Position numbers and translations under genes: made by a program. From positions 13,702,001 to 13,766,000 of the forward strand of contig JAYKYS010000007.1 of assembly GCA_036924285.1 (NCBI GenBank): a stretch of DNA of 64,000 nt. Reading direction: 5' to 3'. Below, in pieces: positions 35,901 to 48,440 of this stretch. How positions within the stretch are numbered: position 1 is the stretch's first letter; every line of letters begins with the position of its first letter. The notes below the pieces were generated by a model. That model was given only the letters and a program-made list of their open reading frames with translations. It did not search any database and had not been told where the DNA came from. This DNA is from Asterella californica (Eukaryota; Streptophyta; Marchantiopsida; Marchantiales; Aytoniaceae).

Positions 35901-38900
35901 ACAGTTACGTGTGCCTTTACAAAGTTGTGAAGAATGGATTGTTTCATCCAGCGCGGAAGAAATTGATCAGTTGTCATTGACCAAATATTGAACATTACTT
36001 GCAGATGCATTTGAGGTCTTTCACAAAGACAGTGCCTTCGCATGTTTTGCCGTGGGACAGATGGTGCAAGGGGTCAGTGATATGCTCAACTTGTATCGAG
36101 CATCGCAGTTGACCTACCCCGGCGAGACAAGACTCGACGAGGCAATGACATTTAGTCAGCGTTTTCTGGTTGATACCCTTAGTAATAACAAGGGAAATGC
36201 GGATAAGTGGTCTCTGAAGAAAGACCTGGCCGGAGAGGTATGCACCCAGAATGTTGCTGTGGATCAACACTCACCTTGAATGTGACTCTATTATGTAGGT
36301 AGCATCGGTCAGATTGGCACAAAAATTTCAATCATTTCTATGTTGCAGATCGAATATGCACTCACGTATCCGGAGTACAAAAACTTGAAGCGTATGGAAA
36401 TCAGAGAATATCTGGATAAATATGGACCGGACGACGCGTGGATTGGGAAGACCATTTACAGGTGTAGTTGCCCTCATGAGTACAATTCACAATTTGAACT
36501 ATCCGTTGTGTTACTTTTCTAGTTCATTAAATTCGGTCATCTTTTTAAACTGAAGCTTTTTGATTTCTTATGTCTATTTGAACAGGCTGCGTTTGGTGAA
36601 CAATCTAGATTATCTCGCTCTTGCGAAAGCAGATTTCAATCTATGTCAAGCGATACACCAGAGAGAACTTCGAGATATTCTTAGGTAACTTTGAGACGAA
36701 TGGACAATCAACGCTGTCAAAGATTCTACTTCTTTGAAGAAGTCATCAGTTGATGACTTTGCCTGTGGCAACAGCTACACTATTATGTCTCCAGAGACGC
36801 AATTCATAACTTTTTGTTTCTAGGGCACGCTACCGCAGTGGAGCTATTATCCTGCCGGTAGTAGGCTCTTTCGGTGACTGAGGCCTCCCGGCCGGAAGAA
36901 TCTACCCACGCAGTTCGTAACTAACGGAATCTGCTCATACTGATCTACACGACTGTGACCACTGCTTTTGTCCTGGATAGTCTCCGATCAACTTATCGGG
37001 CAACCACGTGCAATCATTTGCGGGAAGCTTGCATTCCATTGCCGACCTGCTGATTCTCGTCTCGCCACCCATCTCATTTCAGTGCCGACGAATACAAGAT
37101 TCCCTGAGATTAGAACTGATTTCGTCGTTACTTTCAACACTGCTTTGTAAATAGTTGATCACTTTCTTCGAACCAATCAGGTCCCTTAGAACACTAGTTG
37201 ACAAACGACCCCATCTGCTTTCGTGCGGGGAACTAGAGGACACAGAGTGCGACTCTTGTACTGTTCATTGTTTTCACTCTTTATGAGATTCTGAAGAGTT
37301 AGGGAATTTAGCATCGACTGTCTAGAACTACGTTTAATTTGGACGACACGAGAATTCACTATTTGGAGGTAAAGTGATACTAATCAATACTCCTGGTCTC
37401 CAACGTCTCAAGATTCTCAACGTTTTGTCAATGTAGGTGGATCAGCAACTCTGGACTTTCGGACAGTCGGAGTGTCAGAGAGCGAATTGTGATGTTCTAC
37501 GTCATGTTCTCTGCGGAGGCTTGGGAACCAGAATTATCTAGAGTAAGAATTTCTGCTGCCAAGTGCTTGTTCATCGTTTTGGCCTTCCATCAACTCTTCA
37601 ACAATCAGCCTTCACTTCCCGATCTGCAACAACTACATAAAGCTATCAAGAGGTTGGTTCTGTAACTTCCATTCCTAGGAAACTTACCATTTGAAGTTAG
37701 TTTGGATTGTCGACAGTTTACCTGATGCATGGCTTTGGTCTGGATATCAATCACTCATTTATTACTCTTCTAACGTTGAAATTCAGTCCATATGTAATAG
37801 AGAATTCTTTTCCGGTGCAGATGCCATGTACGAGGCAAGTAGATTTCACGTCTAAAGTTATCTCAACTAATACTATCTCTTGCAGATGGGACGCAAGCTT
37901 GGTGTCCAATTTGCCCGAGAACTTTCGAGCTTGTTACATGTTACTCTACAATACCTTGGTTGACGCGAGCACGGACTTCCCGCACGAAAACCTAACTGAA
38001 AAATTCTTGGACATTGTAAGTATGATGAACTATAAATAAATGTGTCAAGCTTAGATCTATTTTCTACATCTCTCTTGATGTTTTCTGCTATGTCTAGAAA
38101 GACCCCTCTTTGGTACTCACTATGTACTTCTCTGGGTTCACTGAGACTTTGGGGGTTACCTTCATGTGTGATCAAAGTTCTTGATCCGAACTGTCACACT
38201 CACGGACCAAAACACATCTTGAAAGACCAGCCCTTCTATTTCATGGACATTTTAGTGTCTTGTCTGACACGTATCTTGGCACTTCAGTGGGGTGGACTGG
38301 TAGAATCATTCCTCGTCGAAGCACAATGGAGACAAATCGAGAAGATTCCAGTTATGGATGAATACTGGAATGTGGCAAGTTCCACAATAGCTTTGGATGT
38401 AACGGTGTGGTCGTCCATGTTGATAAGCGGAGAGGTTAACTCCAAGGAGTTCTGTGTTTGGAGGAACAGAAATTGTCCGTTTCTGAGGAGGGCATCTGAA
38501 GCTATTCGATTAGCCCAAGGTCTTGCAGATTACAAGGTACTTCGTACAACTCCAGACGTTGCATCTCATTTATCCATTTCAGTTGGTTTTCTGTGCACAA
38601 TGCTGATGGGGAACATGACATCTTCTCTTGTTTCCATACAGCGGAACGAGCATATGGAAGATCACATATCTATGTTCAGGTGTTACTTGAATGAGCATAA
38701 GTCATCAACGATGGAAGATGCAGTTGAGCACTTTCAGACTATGCGACAACGAGTGCAGAAAGAGCTTTGCAGGTTCGGGGCACATGAAACCAGTTTATCG
38801 CAAGTCTGCAGGAAAGTGGTTATAAGTTTCACGAAGGTGGCCAACTTCTACTATGATGGTGATTATGCAAAAGAGTGTAGCCATGGTCTCAAGAGAGTTC

Positions 38901-38923
38901 TAATGGTAAGCTTCCTGGAGTAG
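32967..38923 (+). CDS. class II diterpene cyclase (copalyl-diphosphate-synthase-like), 15 exons
   Basis: Model: join(32967..33105, 33233..33328, 33766..33818, 34101..34428, 34549..34732, 34850..35070, 35189..35309, 35475..35593, 36005..36237, 36349..36461, 36586..36684, 37437..37652, 37886..38015, 38288..38536, 38642..38923). All introns are GT-AG and the frame closes at 860 aa, normal for three-domain diterpene synthases. The start ATG is preceded by AAAA and opens a Ser/Thr/Arg-rich stretch like a plastid transit peptide. Visible motifs: SAYDTA (133-138), QHYDGSW (165-171), the class II acid motif DLDD (400-403), and typical GICWA and FRLLRQHGY contexts. The class I DDxxD site reads HQLFN (620-624) and the NSE/DTE site reads QGLADYKRN (761-769), so ionisation of allylic diphosphate is not expected. 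Family knowledge: such proteins cyclise GGPP to a copalyl-type diphosphate in plastids. His282 of the ent-CPS dyad is kept; its Asn partner is Thr343. The 53-nt third exon is the least certain part. Confidence 0.88.
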
Positions 38924-41399
38924 CTTCTTGGAGACAGTTGTAGACCGGAAATTCTTTCCATGATACTTCAAGATGGGTTGGAGGACCGATTCACATTGAT
39001 CATTGACGTTTACAGCTGTTTATAAGATTAGGTAGATCACGGGGAAGCTCTACATGAGCAATTTTGCGATCCCCAAACAACAATGACAATGAAATGTAGT
39101 ATAAGAACAATGAAAGGCTGGGAGCTGTCAAGCTCCAGCTTATACATAGCATAGGTGTACATTACTTGAACAAGAAGTTCTCACTCTCTCCTTGTGATCA
39201 TGTACTCTATTATCAACTGCATTGATGGTGACAGTGGTCGTACGGAATGTTATGATGAACACGCAGGAAACGGTTGCAAATTGAATATCTTCTCTAGAAA
39301 ACCTAATTTAGTACCAGACTGAAACCAATCTGACTGGGCCTTAATGTTTCACGTAACCTAGTGGAATACTTTTCTCTGACGCTGTCACAACCAAGGTTAA
39401 ACAAGGAGACCACGAAAATTTGTGTCGACTGGGGTGCCACTTATTCTAAGCAGAAGTCTTATTTGAATCATATTCTAGCATATCACATATGGTCGGTACT
39501 GGGATGATACATCATACGCAGATTGGCATATACTTTCCATGGTACACTGAACTTGTTCCGGAAACGATTTAACGAGTAGAAATTATGATCTCTTTTCAGT
39601 AAGACTGAAGTAAGAAATGCAGAAAGCGGGTGAAGTACGACTGGAGATGCACTTGCTCAGTTAAAGCCGGGCCTGTTTCCTCCGAGGACACCTTCAGGTG
39701 TGGTCTATGCGGAAGCGCTATGGCTATCTATCTATCTATGGCTATCTTTCACTCCTTGAAATTTCATTGGAAATAATTCAGAAGAACCTGTTCCAGGTAG
39801 TTCATCCAAGACCATTGTGAGCATGTCCAATATAAGTCCGAAATTCGGCTGCATGCAAGCGAATGGAAGAGAAGCAGTAGAATGAAAGCGTTACATCTGG
39901 TACACTAGATATTCGTGGCTGAGTTACTGAAGGAGCCTTGTCAGAGCTCCATGTTGCCCATGAATGCATCCAGATGTCTTTTCTTTTATCCGAGATCAGA
40001 CTTCGAACTTCGGAGCATCGAGAATATATTTCGACCGCGTTCGTTGGTGTTTCGAGGTAACCAACAAGCAACGGGAAACACGACCAAGGACCTGGTAGAA
40101 GTGTTTAGTTGAACCTTTATCGGCAAGTTTGTTCTCAGATGGGTTCTTCCATCCGTTTGGTATTCATGCGTCGCCTCTTTCCCTTCCTCAGACGCCTTTG
40201 AAAAGAAAAACACGCGACGCAATGAATAGCCAACGGATGGAAATACCCCATCAAGCCTTACAAACTCCTCGATAGAATATTACTTAGATAATAACTTGCC
40301 TATAGTACCCGAGTAGAGCCCGATCACTCTCATATCTGTACAGGGGTTATCACTACCCCAAGGTTTCATTTTTAGTATTCTTTCACTTCTTTATATATAA
40401 AAATATATACACATTTTCGTATATGAAAACGATCTGGAAAAAAAACTATTTTCATTTTGTATTGAACAAAATGTTCTCCAACACGCAAATTTAGGATTTA
40501 TACTTCAAACATAGTGTGTTTGGTGGAGATTTTACTTGTCACGCGATATTCTGCTTCAAAATGAGATAGTTTTTAAGTTCTAATCACAAATTCCATAAAC
40601 ATTTTCTACGTTATCTAAGGGTGATCGTACGAACATCTCGTTGAAACTATCAAAGTTTAAAAGACATATAGGAATGAAGAGAACATCGGTGTCGAGTCCA
40701 ACATACAGTATCTACAAAGCGAAAAGCGAGAATTGGCATCGGTTTGCGAGTGCCGGCCACCAACCGCTGAGTAGGAAAAGCCAGCTGCAGATGTGACGTA
40801 CAGCCGGAAGGAAGATGACAGCTGATGCACGAGGTAGCTTTTGTCGGCACGGCAGACATTCTGTCTGTTAAGGTCCGTTAACAACACTAATTCTAAGCAT
40901 GCACGTCTTTGGTAGAAGCAAGTTAATTCTCAGGCATTTTCCCACTTTAGCTCTAAACAACTAGTCGGTCAAATGCTGGCGTTTACTGCGAATAGGATAG
41001 GTCCGATACGATCGTCGGTTTGCGTGATATTCGCCGGAGGTTAGCGCAATCGTGGACAGTACTGTACCCTCGACTTACTGGACTGAAGTCCAGGGTTCAG
41101 TCCTTGCGGTACTCGACGTAGATCCTCGCCTTGGGCACGTAGGTTCGCATACGACGAGCATTCGAGTCTTCCGACCAGCACTCACTGAGCCAAAATCTCG
41201 ACGAGCAAAATATTCGCTTCGTATATTAGGAGATATTTCTATTGCAAATAGTGAAACCTTCATGTGTAACATGGTAACTTGAGAATTTCGTGGATTCTCA
41301 GAATCTGGAAGGTAACACACAATCTTCACAGTGTGCCCATTCTAGAGCAACACCTGTAGACAAAATACGTATATTGAATCGAAAGCCTCTAATTTGGGA
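38924..41399. other. 3' flank of the diterpene cyclase, no gene
   Basis: Holds the presumed 3' UTR and a short CTAT-type repeat near 39718-39750. No other feature supported. Confidence 0.45.
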
Positions 41400-42720
41400 C
41401 CGTCTAGTCCCTCCATGAATTGGCAAATAAATGCGAGGTTTTCAAGTGCGAGTAAAAACATTGACTCATGTCATCACAAATTAATTGTATCAATATAAGA
41501 ATAGTTATCGGATATTACAAAATACTAATATAATGACATCATTGGACATCTAATTTTTCTTTTTAACAGATTAAAGAGATTACATTTGCTGAGGGAGAAT
41601 CATCGAAAAGATTGACAATTCCAACAGTTTAATCTTTCAACACCGATAAAATTCTAAGAACTTTTTATATCTAAATAATCTAGTTACACAAACAGATGTA
41701 ACGTTGAACACTTCAAGATCTATTTTGTCTTTTGCATTTATTGTCTTGATATATCTGATATTTTTCAAAATTTCAATTTTACCATTGTAGTTGATTTAAT
41801 GTATATAATATATAAAAAATTTTATTTATGACTTTTATTTTATAGCATTTTTCTTTAAGTATTTTTTTTAAGCATTAAAGTAAATCAATACCAATTGTAT
41901 ATATTCCAAGATAAATTCAACACTGCATGAAGTTTTCTTTGATGTTGTTTTTCAGGTTTATATCACATGATCAAACGGAGTCTGACCTACGATGATATAT
42001 GTAGAACATGAAACTCTTTGGCAAACAAAAACTCATGACGCCATCAAAAGATGAATGCAACACCAAATTATCAAAATTTGAAAAGCATAAAATATCAAAC
42101 GATTTCAAAAAACAAACACTTTAGAAACGTGTTGTAGCTTTGCCAAGTGCAACTTTATGAACATGCAAAATGCATGAAACAATAAAGCCCACAGAGAAAC
42201 ATATAAACCGGGAGAAACAAAAATAAAAAACGTTTTGAAATGATAATTATTTATGAAATTTACTACCTTTCAAACGTGATGTGATTCACAAACATCTTTG
42301 CGGATAAAAAAGATCGAAACGTAAAATTTAATTGCATTAAACGTAAAACTCAAGATGATTTCAAACGTAAATACTTCAAAAATGTTCATTGCTCTTGAAA
42401 CGTGACATCATTTTATACAACAAACATCTTCGCACAGTGAAAGTATATGAAATTTAAACTTAATGCAACATATGAAATGTAGCAAAATTCAACATTACAC
42501 GATCGATGTGCTTCTGCTCCACATGGTTCTTGCTCAAAAAACTACCCAAAGGAGAAAGAAGAGAATTCAAACTTCATCATCAAACTATAAATGAACAACC
42601 CAAGTTGAACAACACTACAGTCGTCATAATCAAGTATGTGGATTACAACCTTTGTATAATTTCATGGATTACAATTTCTAAGTTTATCAAACAACAAACA
42701 TAATCTTCTATTATTCTGTT
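41400..42720. other. very AT-rich stretch before the Helentron relic, no gene seen
   Basis: Strongly A- and T-rich, with scattered motifs of the form AAACGT repeated through 42.1-42.5 kb. No frame shows a known domain. It may hold the 5' part of the Helentron, but I cannot find a terminus. Confidence 0.4.
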
Positions 42721-43219
42721 TTGATATCTAAAGATTTGTCCGAGTTTAAAAAGTGTGAAGATTTCATATATACTCCAGGAGATTGTATGTTTGATTCGAT
42801 ACAATATTTATTGCATCATAAATCTTCTACCGCATCTTTACGAAATCAAACTCAAAATGAACTTTATAATATCTACTCAAGAGCTAGAAATACATATGAT
42901 CCATCGATATTATCTTATTTCATGAAAGATGAATCTGTGGAATCGTGTCAAATTTGTAGATAAACTTATAACCAAAGTTGATAAAATGATAAAAGAAGGT
43001 GGTGTGTGGGGTGATTCTTTATGTCTCTTAGCTTTATCCTCCATACTACAGAAAAATATACACATCTACAGTTCTACTTCTGAAAAGAATATAATTCAAT
43101 TTCCAAACAACAACTCTTATCATGTTATTTTCAATCTTCTATATGATAATAATGAAAGTAGTTCAGATCATTACAAACCAATCGTATTGATTCATGATGA
43201 ATTTCTTACTGACAAATGA
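42721..43219 (+). pseudogene. OTU-like cysteine protease fragment of the Helentron
   Basis: Two overlapping frames carry one domain. The first has the PGDCMFDSIQYLL motif, with the catalytic Asp codon at 42781 and Cys at 42784. A frameshift near 42945 moves the reading to the second frame, which has GVWGDSLCLLALSSIL and the catalytic-type HYKPI (His codon 43169-43171). This is the layout of OTU proteases, and viral, retroelement and Helentron OTU domains share it. What the domain does for transposons is not established. Confidence 0.75.
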
Positions 43220-43781
43220 GACTATATAGTGAAACAACTGCAAGATTTATGATTAATTCGTCTAAATGTATCAATTGTATAATTAATACGTAAATTTATA
43301 AATAAAAATCCTACTTATGAGAATGACTTAAACACTATTCAAACTATAATTTATAAACTAGGTATAGATAAACTAAATCTCCAAAAGACCAAAGTAAACC
43401 ATCCTTTGCAAGATAATGACTCTCACCAATTAAACATTCTATATTCAGAACTCTTTTTATTCTATCAGAAATAATCATATTTATCCATAAGAGATGTCAT
43501 AAAGAATTTCATACAATCTCATAAACAATATGAAATAGAACTCTTTAGAATGAAAAAAAAACACTTTCTGATACAGAATAATGAATAAGACTAACTCAAT
43601 TAACACATCTAACCGTACTTCAAAAAACGAAAGAAACTATCATTAGAAGAAAAACACGTAGAAACTTACTCCAAGTCTTTACTAGACGTTCTCTATCATT
43701 CATGTGACATATGCTATAAACTTGATTTCTTGAAGAATTTAAAATATATCAATCAAATTCATTACAGTTTCATTTGCTCTT

Positions 43782-44290
43782 ATGCTGAAACAACTAAACA
43801 TAACTTTCAAACAGCTTAAAGATAATACAAGGATTTGTTTGATATGTATGCGGTATATAAATGATAACAAAATACCTTTTTTCTTTGAGATATCTAGAGT
43901 TTACAATAACAATACCATACCATATCTTGAATGTTTAAACAAAGTCGAGGAAAGATTGATCTCACCGTGAGTCATGTTCGGAAACATTCATATATACAAT
44001 GGTTTCCAACAATGGTATCTAAGAGGTAGTGTTATCAATATACCGTCAAATACAAACATGGTCCAAACAGATTTACCACGTATGGTTGATGAAGAAGATT
44101 CTATCATAGTGGAAATAAAAAAAAACTGACTCCAAAATCAATCTATAAAACAAGCTACGTTCGACCTAACAAAGTAATGAGAGCTTTACATTATCTTATT
44201 GATACACACTTATACAAACATCGCAATATCAAGCTGAATGAAAATTGGATTGACACTTTCAACGACAATTATTTCAAAGAACAACTCTGA
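43782..44290 (+). pseudogene. DUF6570-like region of the Helentron
   Basis: Starts with a CLICMR zinc-finger-like pair and reaches EERLISP, followed by an in-frame TGA (43968-43970) and then FGNIHIYN, LRGSVINIPS, LPRM and SYVRPNKVMRALHYLI in the same frame. This run of short motifs is the conserved stretch before the Rep N-terminal domain in many Helitron-like proteins. The stop sits where relatives usually have Arg, which fits a CGA to TGA change. Confidence 0.65.
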
Positions 44291-44415
44291 TACGATGAAG
44301 TAGAAACTACCGAAACAAATAACGAGTTCGATGAAAATAATCATGACCCAAACACAAACACTGATACATTTATTGCAAATAAATTATTTATGCCAATGAA
44401 AAGTATAAACTTACT

Positions 44416-45897
44416 GTGGCACCTAGCAAGGGATATCACCCTTTGAGTTTATTCAAAGATGAATTTTGTGAAGAGACTAATTTTCCTTGTTTGTTTTTTG
44501 ACAACGGAAGAAACAAACAAATCATTTCGAAGATGTCATATCACAAACTAGCTTCATGGGAATTATTATACAAAACTCATAAATTTACTACACATTTACC
44601 AAACATCTTTTTCAAGATGTCCAAAATCTGCATCGAGAAAATTCTGAGTATTTCTTGGATTCGAGTAAGAAAAAGTAAACTACAAGGCTCTCCTTTGACG
44701 GCGAAACAAGTCAAGGATGAAAATTTCAAACAACAATTTCTTATATCAGATCAAGCTCTTCCTTGTTTGTCCCAATCACGACTCACTCCAGACTATTACC
44801 AAGTCTTTAGGCGAAATCTTTTCGCGATGATCCGACAATTAGGAAAATCTACATTTTTCATTACTTTAACTGCAAAAGAAAAAAACTGGAAACCATTGAT
44901 GAACACCTATTCAAATTGAACAAAATGGATAACCATATACCATGCTGGACGATGAAGAAACCTTAAGTTCTTCACAAAAATAACTTCTTAGACAAGATCA
45001 TGTCACATGTGCACGATATTACGAACATACAACACAATGTTTCCGTAAACTTATTCAACATAACAAATTAATTTTGAGAAATGTATTTGATTTTTTTTCC
45101 TAATTGAATTTCAAAGCAGAGGCAGTCTACATGATCACGGACTACTGTGGATAAAAAATGCTCATGTTTTCAAGATAGATCCTGATGAATCAATAACAAC
45201 TTTCATAGCATCTCATGTCAAAAATGACAATATTATATCTTTTAATTAACGATGAACTCGAAGATGAAACCACGAGATATATAAAACTTAAATCTATCAG
45301 AATTTCAAACATCATTTCTTCTTTCATAACTGGATTGAGATGAACTTCGATCAGTATCTTCAACATTTAGAACTTACATATGAAACTTACTTATTAGCTT
45401 TAAGATCTTCTTTATCAAGACTTTCCATATATCTCAAACGTCATCCAATCGATATTTCTATTAATTCTTTCTCAAAAAATGCTGCTTCTCTTTGACAAGC
45501 CAACGCATATTATCAATACGTGTTGGATCCACATGTTGCGGCACAATATTGTACCTCATATCTAACAAAAGTAGACAACACAATAAAGAATGAGATGAAG
45601 AAAATTAACAACAAATGTACCGAGGAAAATCAAGAAATAACCACACGAATAAAAAAGTTAGGCAATGCATTCTTGAATTTCAGACAATTTTTGGCTCAAT
45701 TAGCCATCTATACAATCTTAAAATTACCTTTGTATCATGCTTCTTGTTCTGTTCAATTCATAGATACTAGTAGTCCATCCGATCGAACCTTCCTCCTCAA
45801 AAGTGCCAAACAACTATCTTCTGAAGATGATTCTTCAACAAACATAGGATTGCCATCCATCATAGATAAATATGCACGACGTCCACGACGTCCATAA
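44416..45897 (+). pseudogene. Helitron-like Rep (HUH, Y2) nuclease relic
   Basis: The first part (44416-44919) has APSKGYHPLSLF, FPCLFF, the SWIRVRK segment and FFITLTA, as in Helitron_like_N. The HUH site is readable out of that frame at about 45103-45162 as EFQSRGSLHDHGLLW, with His codons at 45130 and 45136. The third Rep motif at 45520-45580 reads DPHVAAQYCTSYLTKVD, holding two Tyr codons (45547 and 45559), so both rolling-circle motifs survive as sequence. LAQLAIYTILKLPLYH and the SSPSDRTFLL segment follow. Stops and frameshifts separate these pieces. Confidence 0.82.
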
Positions 45898-46452
45898 CAT
45901 CTGCAAACAAATTCAGTGGCTTTGATAGAATTCATGGTCAAGTTTAAAACTTCACAAAATATAAGACTGAGAAAATCGTAAATCGTTCGATGGATATGTT
46001 TCGACCAATATAAACAACCGAAAGAGTATTTCAGAGAGCAAGTGTTGTTATATGTCCCTTTTTCTTTACGACGAGACAACATTAAAGATTCAATTGAAAC
46101 ATGAGAAAATACATATAATAGACATAAATCACATATTCTATTGTTACAAAATTTGTATATTTTTAAGTACAATACGGACGAAGTAAACGAGGATTGGAAG
46201 AAATTTGTGGATGAGGTGGCAGAACTTGAAGAAATAAGAGAATATCATAACGAACAAAGCGAACCGAAATAGGATTCAAGCAATTTGGATTTGGACAATG
46301 TCAACTTAATGCAACGAACTACTCTTAAATGTACTTCTAAGACTACAAAATTGTGAAGAAATCTTCTCGATCAAAGATCCTCTAATATCAATAGAATCGT
46401 TTTGTACTGAAGTACGTCAATTGAACCAACAACAAAAGCTAATCTTCAATGA

Positions 46453-47710
46453 TTGTATGTACAAAAAAAACACTTTCCACATGAACCAATCCATTTATTT
46501 CTTACGGGAGAAGTAGGAACCGGTAAAACATTCACCTTATTAAAAATTATACAAAGATTGTCATGGATATACGAAGATGATAATGATCCCGAACAAATAA
46601 AAGTTTTGAAGATAGCATACATAGGACGAGCTGCATATAACATACAAGGAATGACTATTCACAGTGCTTTAGCAATCCTTAAAGATTCTTACGATATGAA
46701 CATATCAAAATTAAGTCCAGATCGACTGGATAAATACATCAACTATTATAGCCAATTAAGATGATTAGTGATAGACGAAATCTCTCTAGTGGACGCAAGA
46801 ATGTTCTCTTACATAAACCAAAGATTACAACAAATAACTCAGAATTTCAACCTTCCATTCAGTAGCATAGATATAATTGTTTGCGGTGACTTTTATCAAG
46901 TACAACATGTTCAAGATTCATGGATTTTCAATCTTCTAATATTTATTCTCAAAATATTGCCACTAACATATGATTTTCATTTTTCAAACACTATGAACTG
47001 ACTCGACTTATGCGTCAGAACAAAATAGATTTTACACAAATTTTGAATTGTATTCTCATCAACCAACAAACATCTTCTGATCTACACTATTTAAATTCAA
47101 TTTATCAAAAAATGTATTTGTAAATCAAACGATATACTTCATTTATTTTACATTAACAAAAATATGAAACTTCATAATCAACATGTATTTAGTATAACTG
47201 ATGAGAACGAATATTTATTTCATTCAAAAAATCATTTTTCTTCTATTATATCAAAAAGATTTAAGATATCCATAAATCCAAAAGATACAGCTAGATTACA
47301 CGATACTTTATCTCTAAAAGTTACCATGTTAGTAGAATTATGTTATAATTATAACACACTAGATGGACTCACAAATGGAAGCGATGAGATTTTTATGTCC
47401 ACAACAACATATAACGATGATCAAATCATTTGGATCCAATTCTTTGATCCAAAGATTAGAACATAAACGAGGAACAAACAATAACATTAATCCATCTTGG
47501 ACGTCCATTATGAGAATTTCACAACAATTTCCAATCAATAAATATATCAAAGAACATAAGATCACTAGAACACAATTCTCTGTTCAACAAGCATCTGCAC
47601 GAACTATCCACAGATCGCAAGGATTGATCATGCATCAAGTAGCTTTCAGTCCCAAGCACATAAATCGACAAGGATTGACATACATTGCATTATCCAGAGT
47701 GAACAATTGA
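46453..47710 (+). pseudogene. Pif1-like helicase relic of the Helentron
   Basis: Superfamily 1 helicase motifs follow in order: Walker A GEVGTGKT (about 46507-46530), the GRAAYNIQGMTIHSAL segment, Walker B VIDEIS (from about 46765) just after an in-frame TGA, the VCGDFYQ motif, then in another frame HYELTRLMRQNK (about 46990-47030), then VELCYNYNTLDGLTNG, and finally HRSQGLIMHQVAFSP with YIALSRV. This is the standard motif order of Helitron Pif1-type helicases. At least two frame changes and several stops break it. Confidence 0.85.
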
Positions 47711-47976
47711 TCGAGCATCGTCATATACTTGTAGACAGCAGAGTGACTCTCGAAACGAAACGGTTGAAACTAAAATCATCATAGCAATTCCACATCCATG
47801 ATTTTCAGATGAATATCTCATCTTCCACTTACATGCTCATACAATTTCTAAACACAAGATCATTAATAAAACATCATCTTGATGTTCGAGCAAATAATAA
47901 TTTACAACTATGTCATAGTTTGTGATTCATTGAGACACTTATTTAAAATCCTAGTTCTCTTTCAACTAGTCGAGGT

Positions 47977-48333
47977 TTGCTACTAACATATCGAAACACA
48001 ATGCAACTCTCGGCGCATAATATTTTTGAAACTCATAACATGGAAATAATTTCTGTAGATTTCAACATTCTAACTAGTCGTGCAATTCACATCATAGTTG
48101 TATACAAATCTCCTCGTATGCATGTCGAGGAGTTTTTAATCAATTTTACTACCATTATTCAAAACATACCTAAGGATTATCCAACGATAATCATAGGAGA
48201 TTTCAATATCGATCTGCTCAAAATTGGTGATCATCAAACTGCATCCTTCACGTCTTTCATGAATTCATTTAACTTTTTTCCAACTTTCACAAAACCAACC
48301 ACAAAACACCGATCAAATCTAGATCAAATATGA
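47977..48333 (+). pseudogene. EEP-type (AP-like) endonuclease fragment, C-terminal to the helicase
   Basis: An open stretch of 118 codons with IIVVYKSPRM and, at 48196-48213, the GDFNID metal-site motif of the exonuclease-endonuclease-phosphatase fold, then FLTQ-like spacing and a final LDQI before TGA (48331-48333). The same frame goes on as TNVLQYENLSSSSHAYWTDY, resembling the SDH-type end of these enzymes. Position after a Pif1-like helicase is diagnostic of Helentrons rather than canonical plant Helitrons. The N-terminal part of the domain is not found. Confidence 0.72.
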
Positions 48334-48440
48334 ACTAATGTTCTCCAATACGAAAATCTCTCTTCATCATCACATGCTTATTGGACAGATTATGATCCTA
48401 TTTCTATTTTCTATAAAAAGCCATCACATGTTAATACGTT

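Larger units (their letters stand above)
42721..48440 (+). mobile_element. decayed Helentron-type (Helitron-like) rolling-circle transposon
   Basis: On the plus strand, in one order, are broken frames for an OTU-like cysteine protease, a DUF6570-like region, an HUH/Y2 Rep nuclease, a Pif1-like helicase and an EEP (AP-type) endonuclease. Rep fused to helicase defines Helitrons; OTU and EEP domains together mark the Helentron/Helitron2 branch. There are frameshifts and many in-frame stops, so it is not able to make its protein. True ends are not fixed; the surrounding AT-rich block runs from about 41.4 to 49.6 kb. The domains are listed separately. Confidence 0.85.

Noticed and set aside
38042..38287. 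Extending exon 14 of the diterpene cyclase upstream in its open frame
   Set aside because: The acceptor before 38288 is in phase and gives the conserved join [11 protein letters not shown]. The longer reading would insert some 80 residues absent from the family.
42721..48333. A variant genetic code with TGA read as Trp
   Set aside because: TGG is used for Trp in the same relic, some TGA codons stand for Arg, and frameshifts and other stops are present, so decay is the simpler reading.
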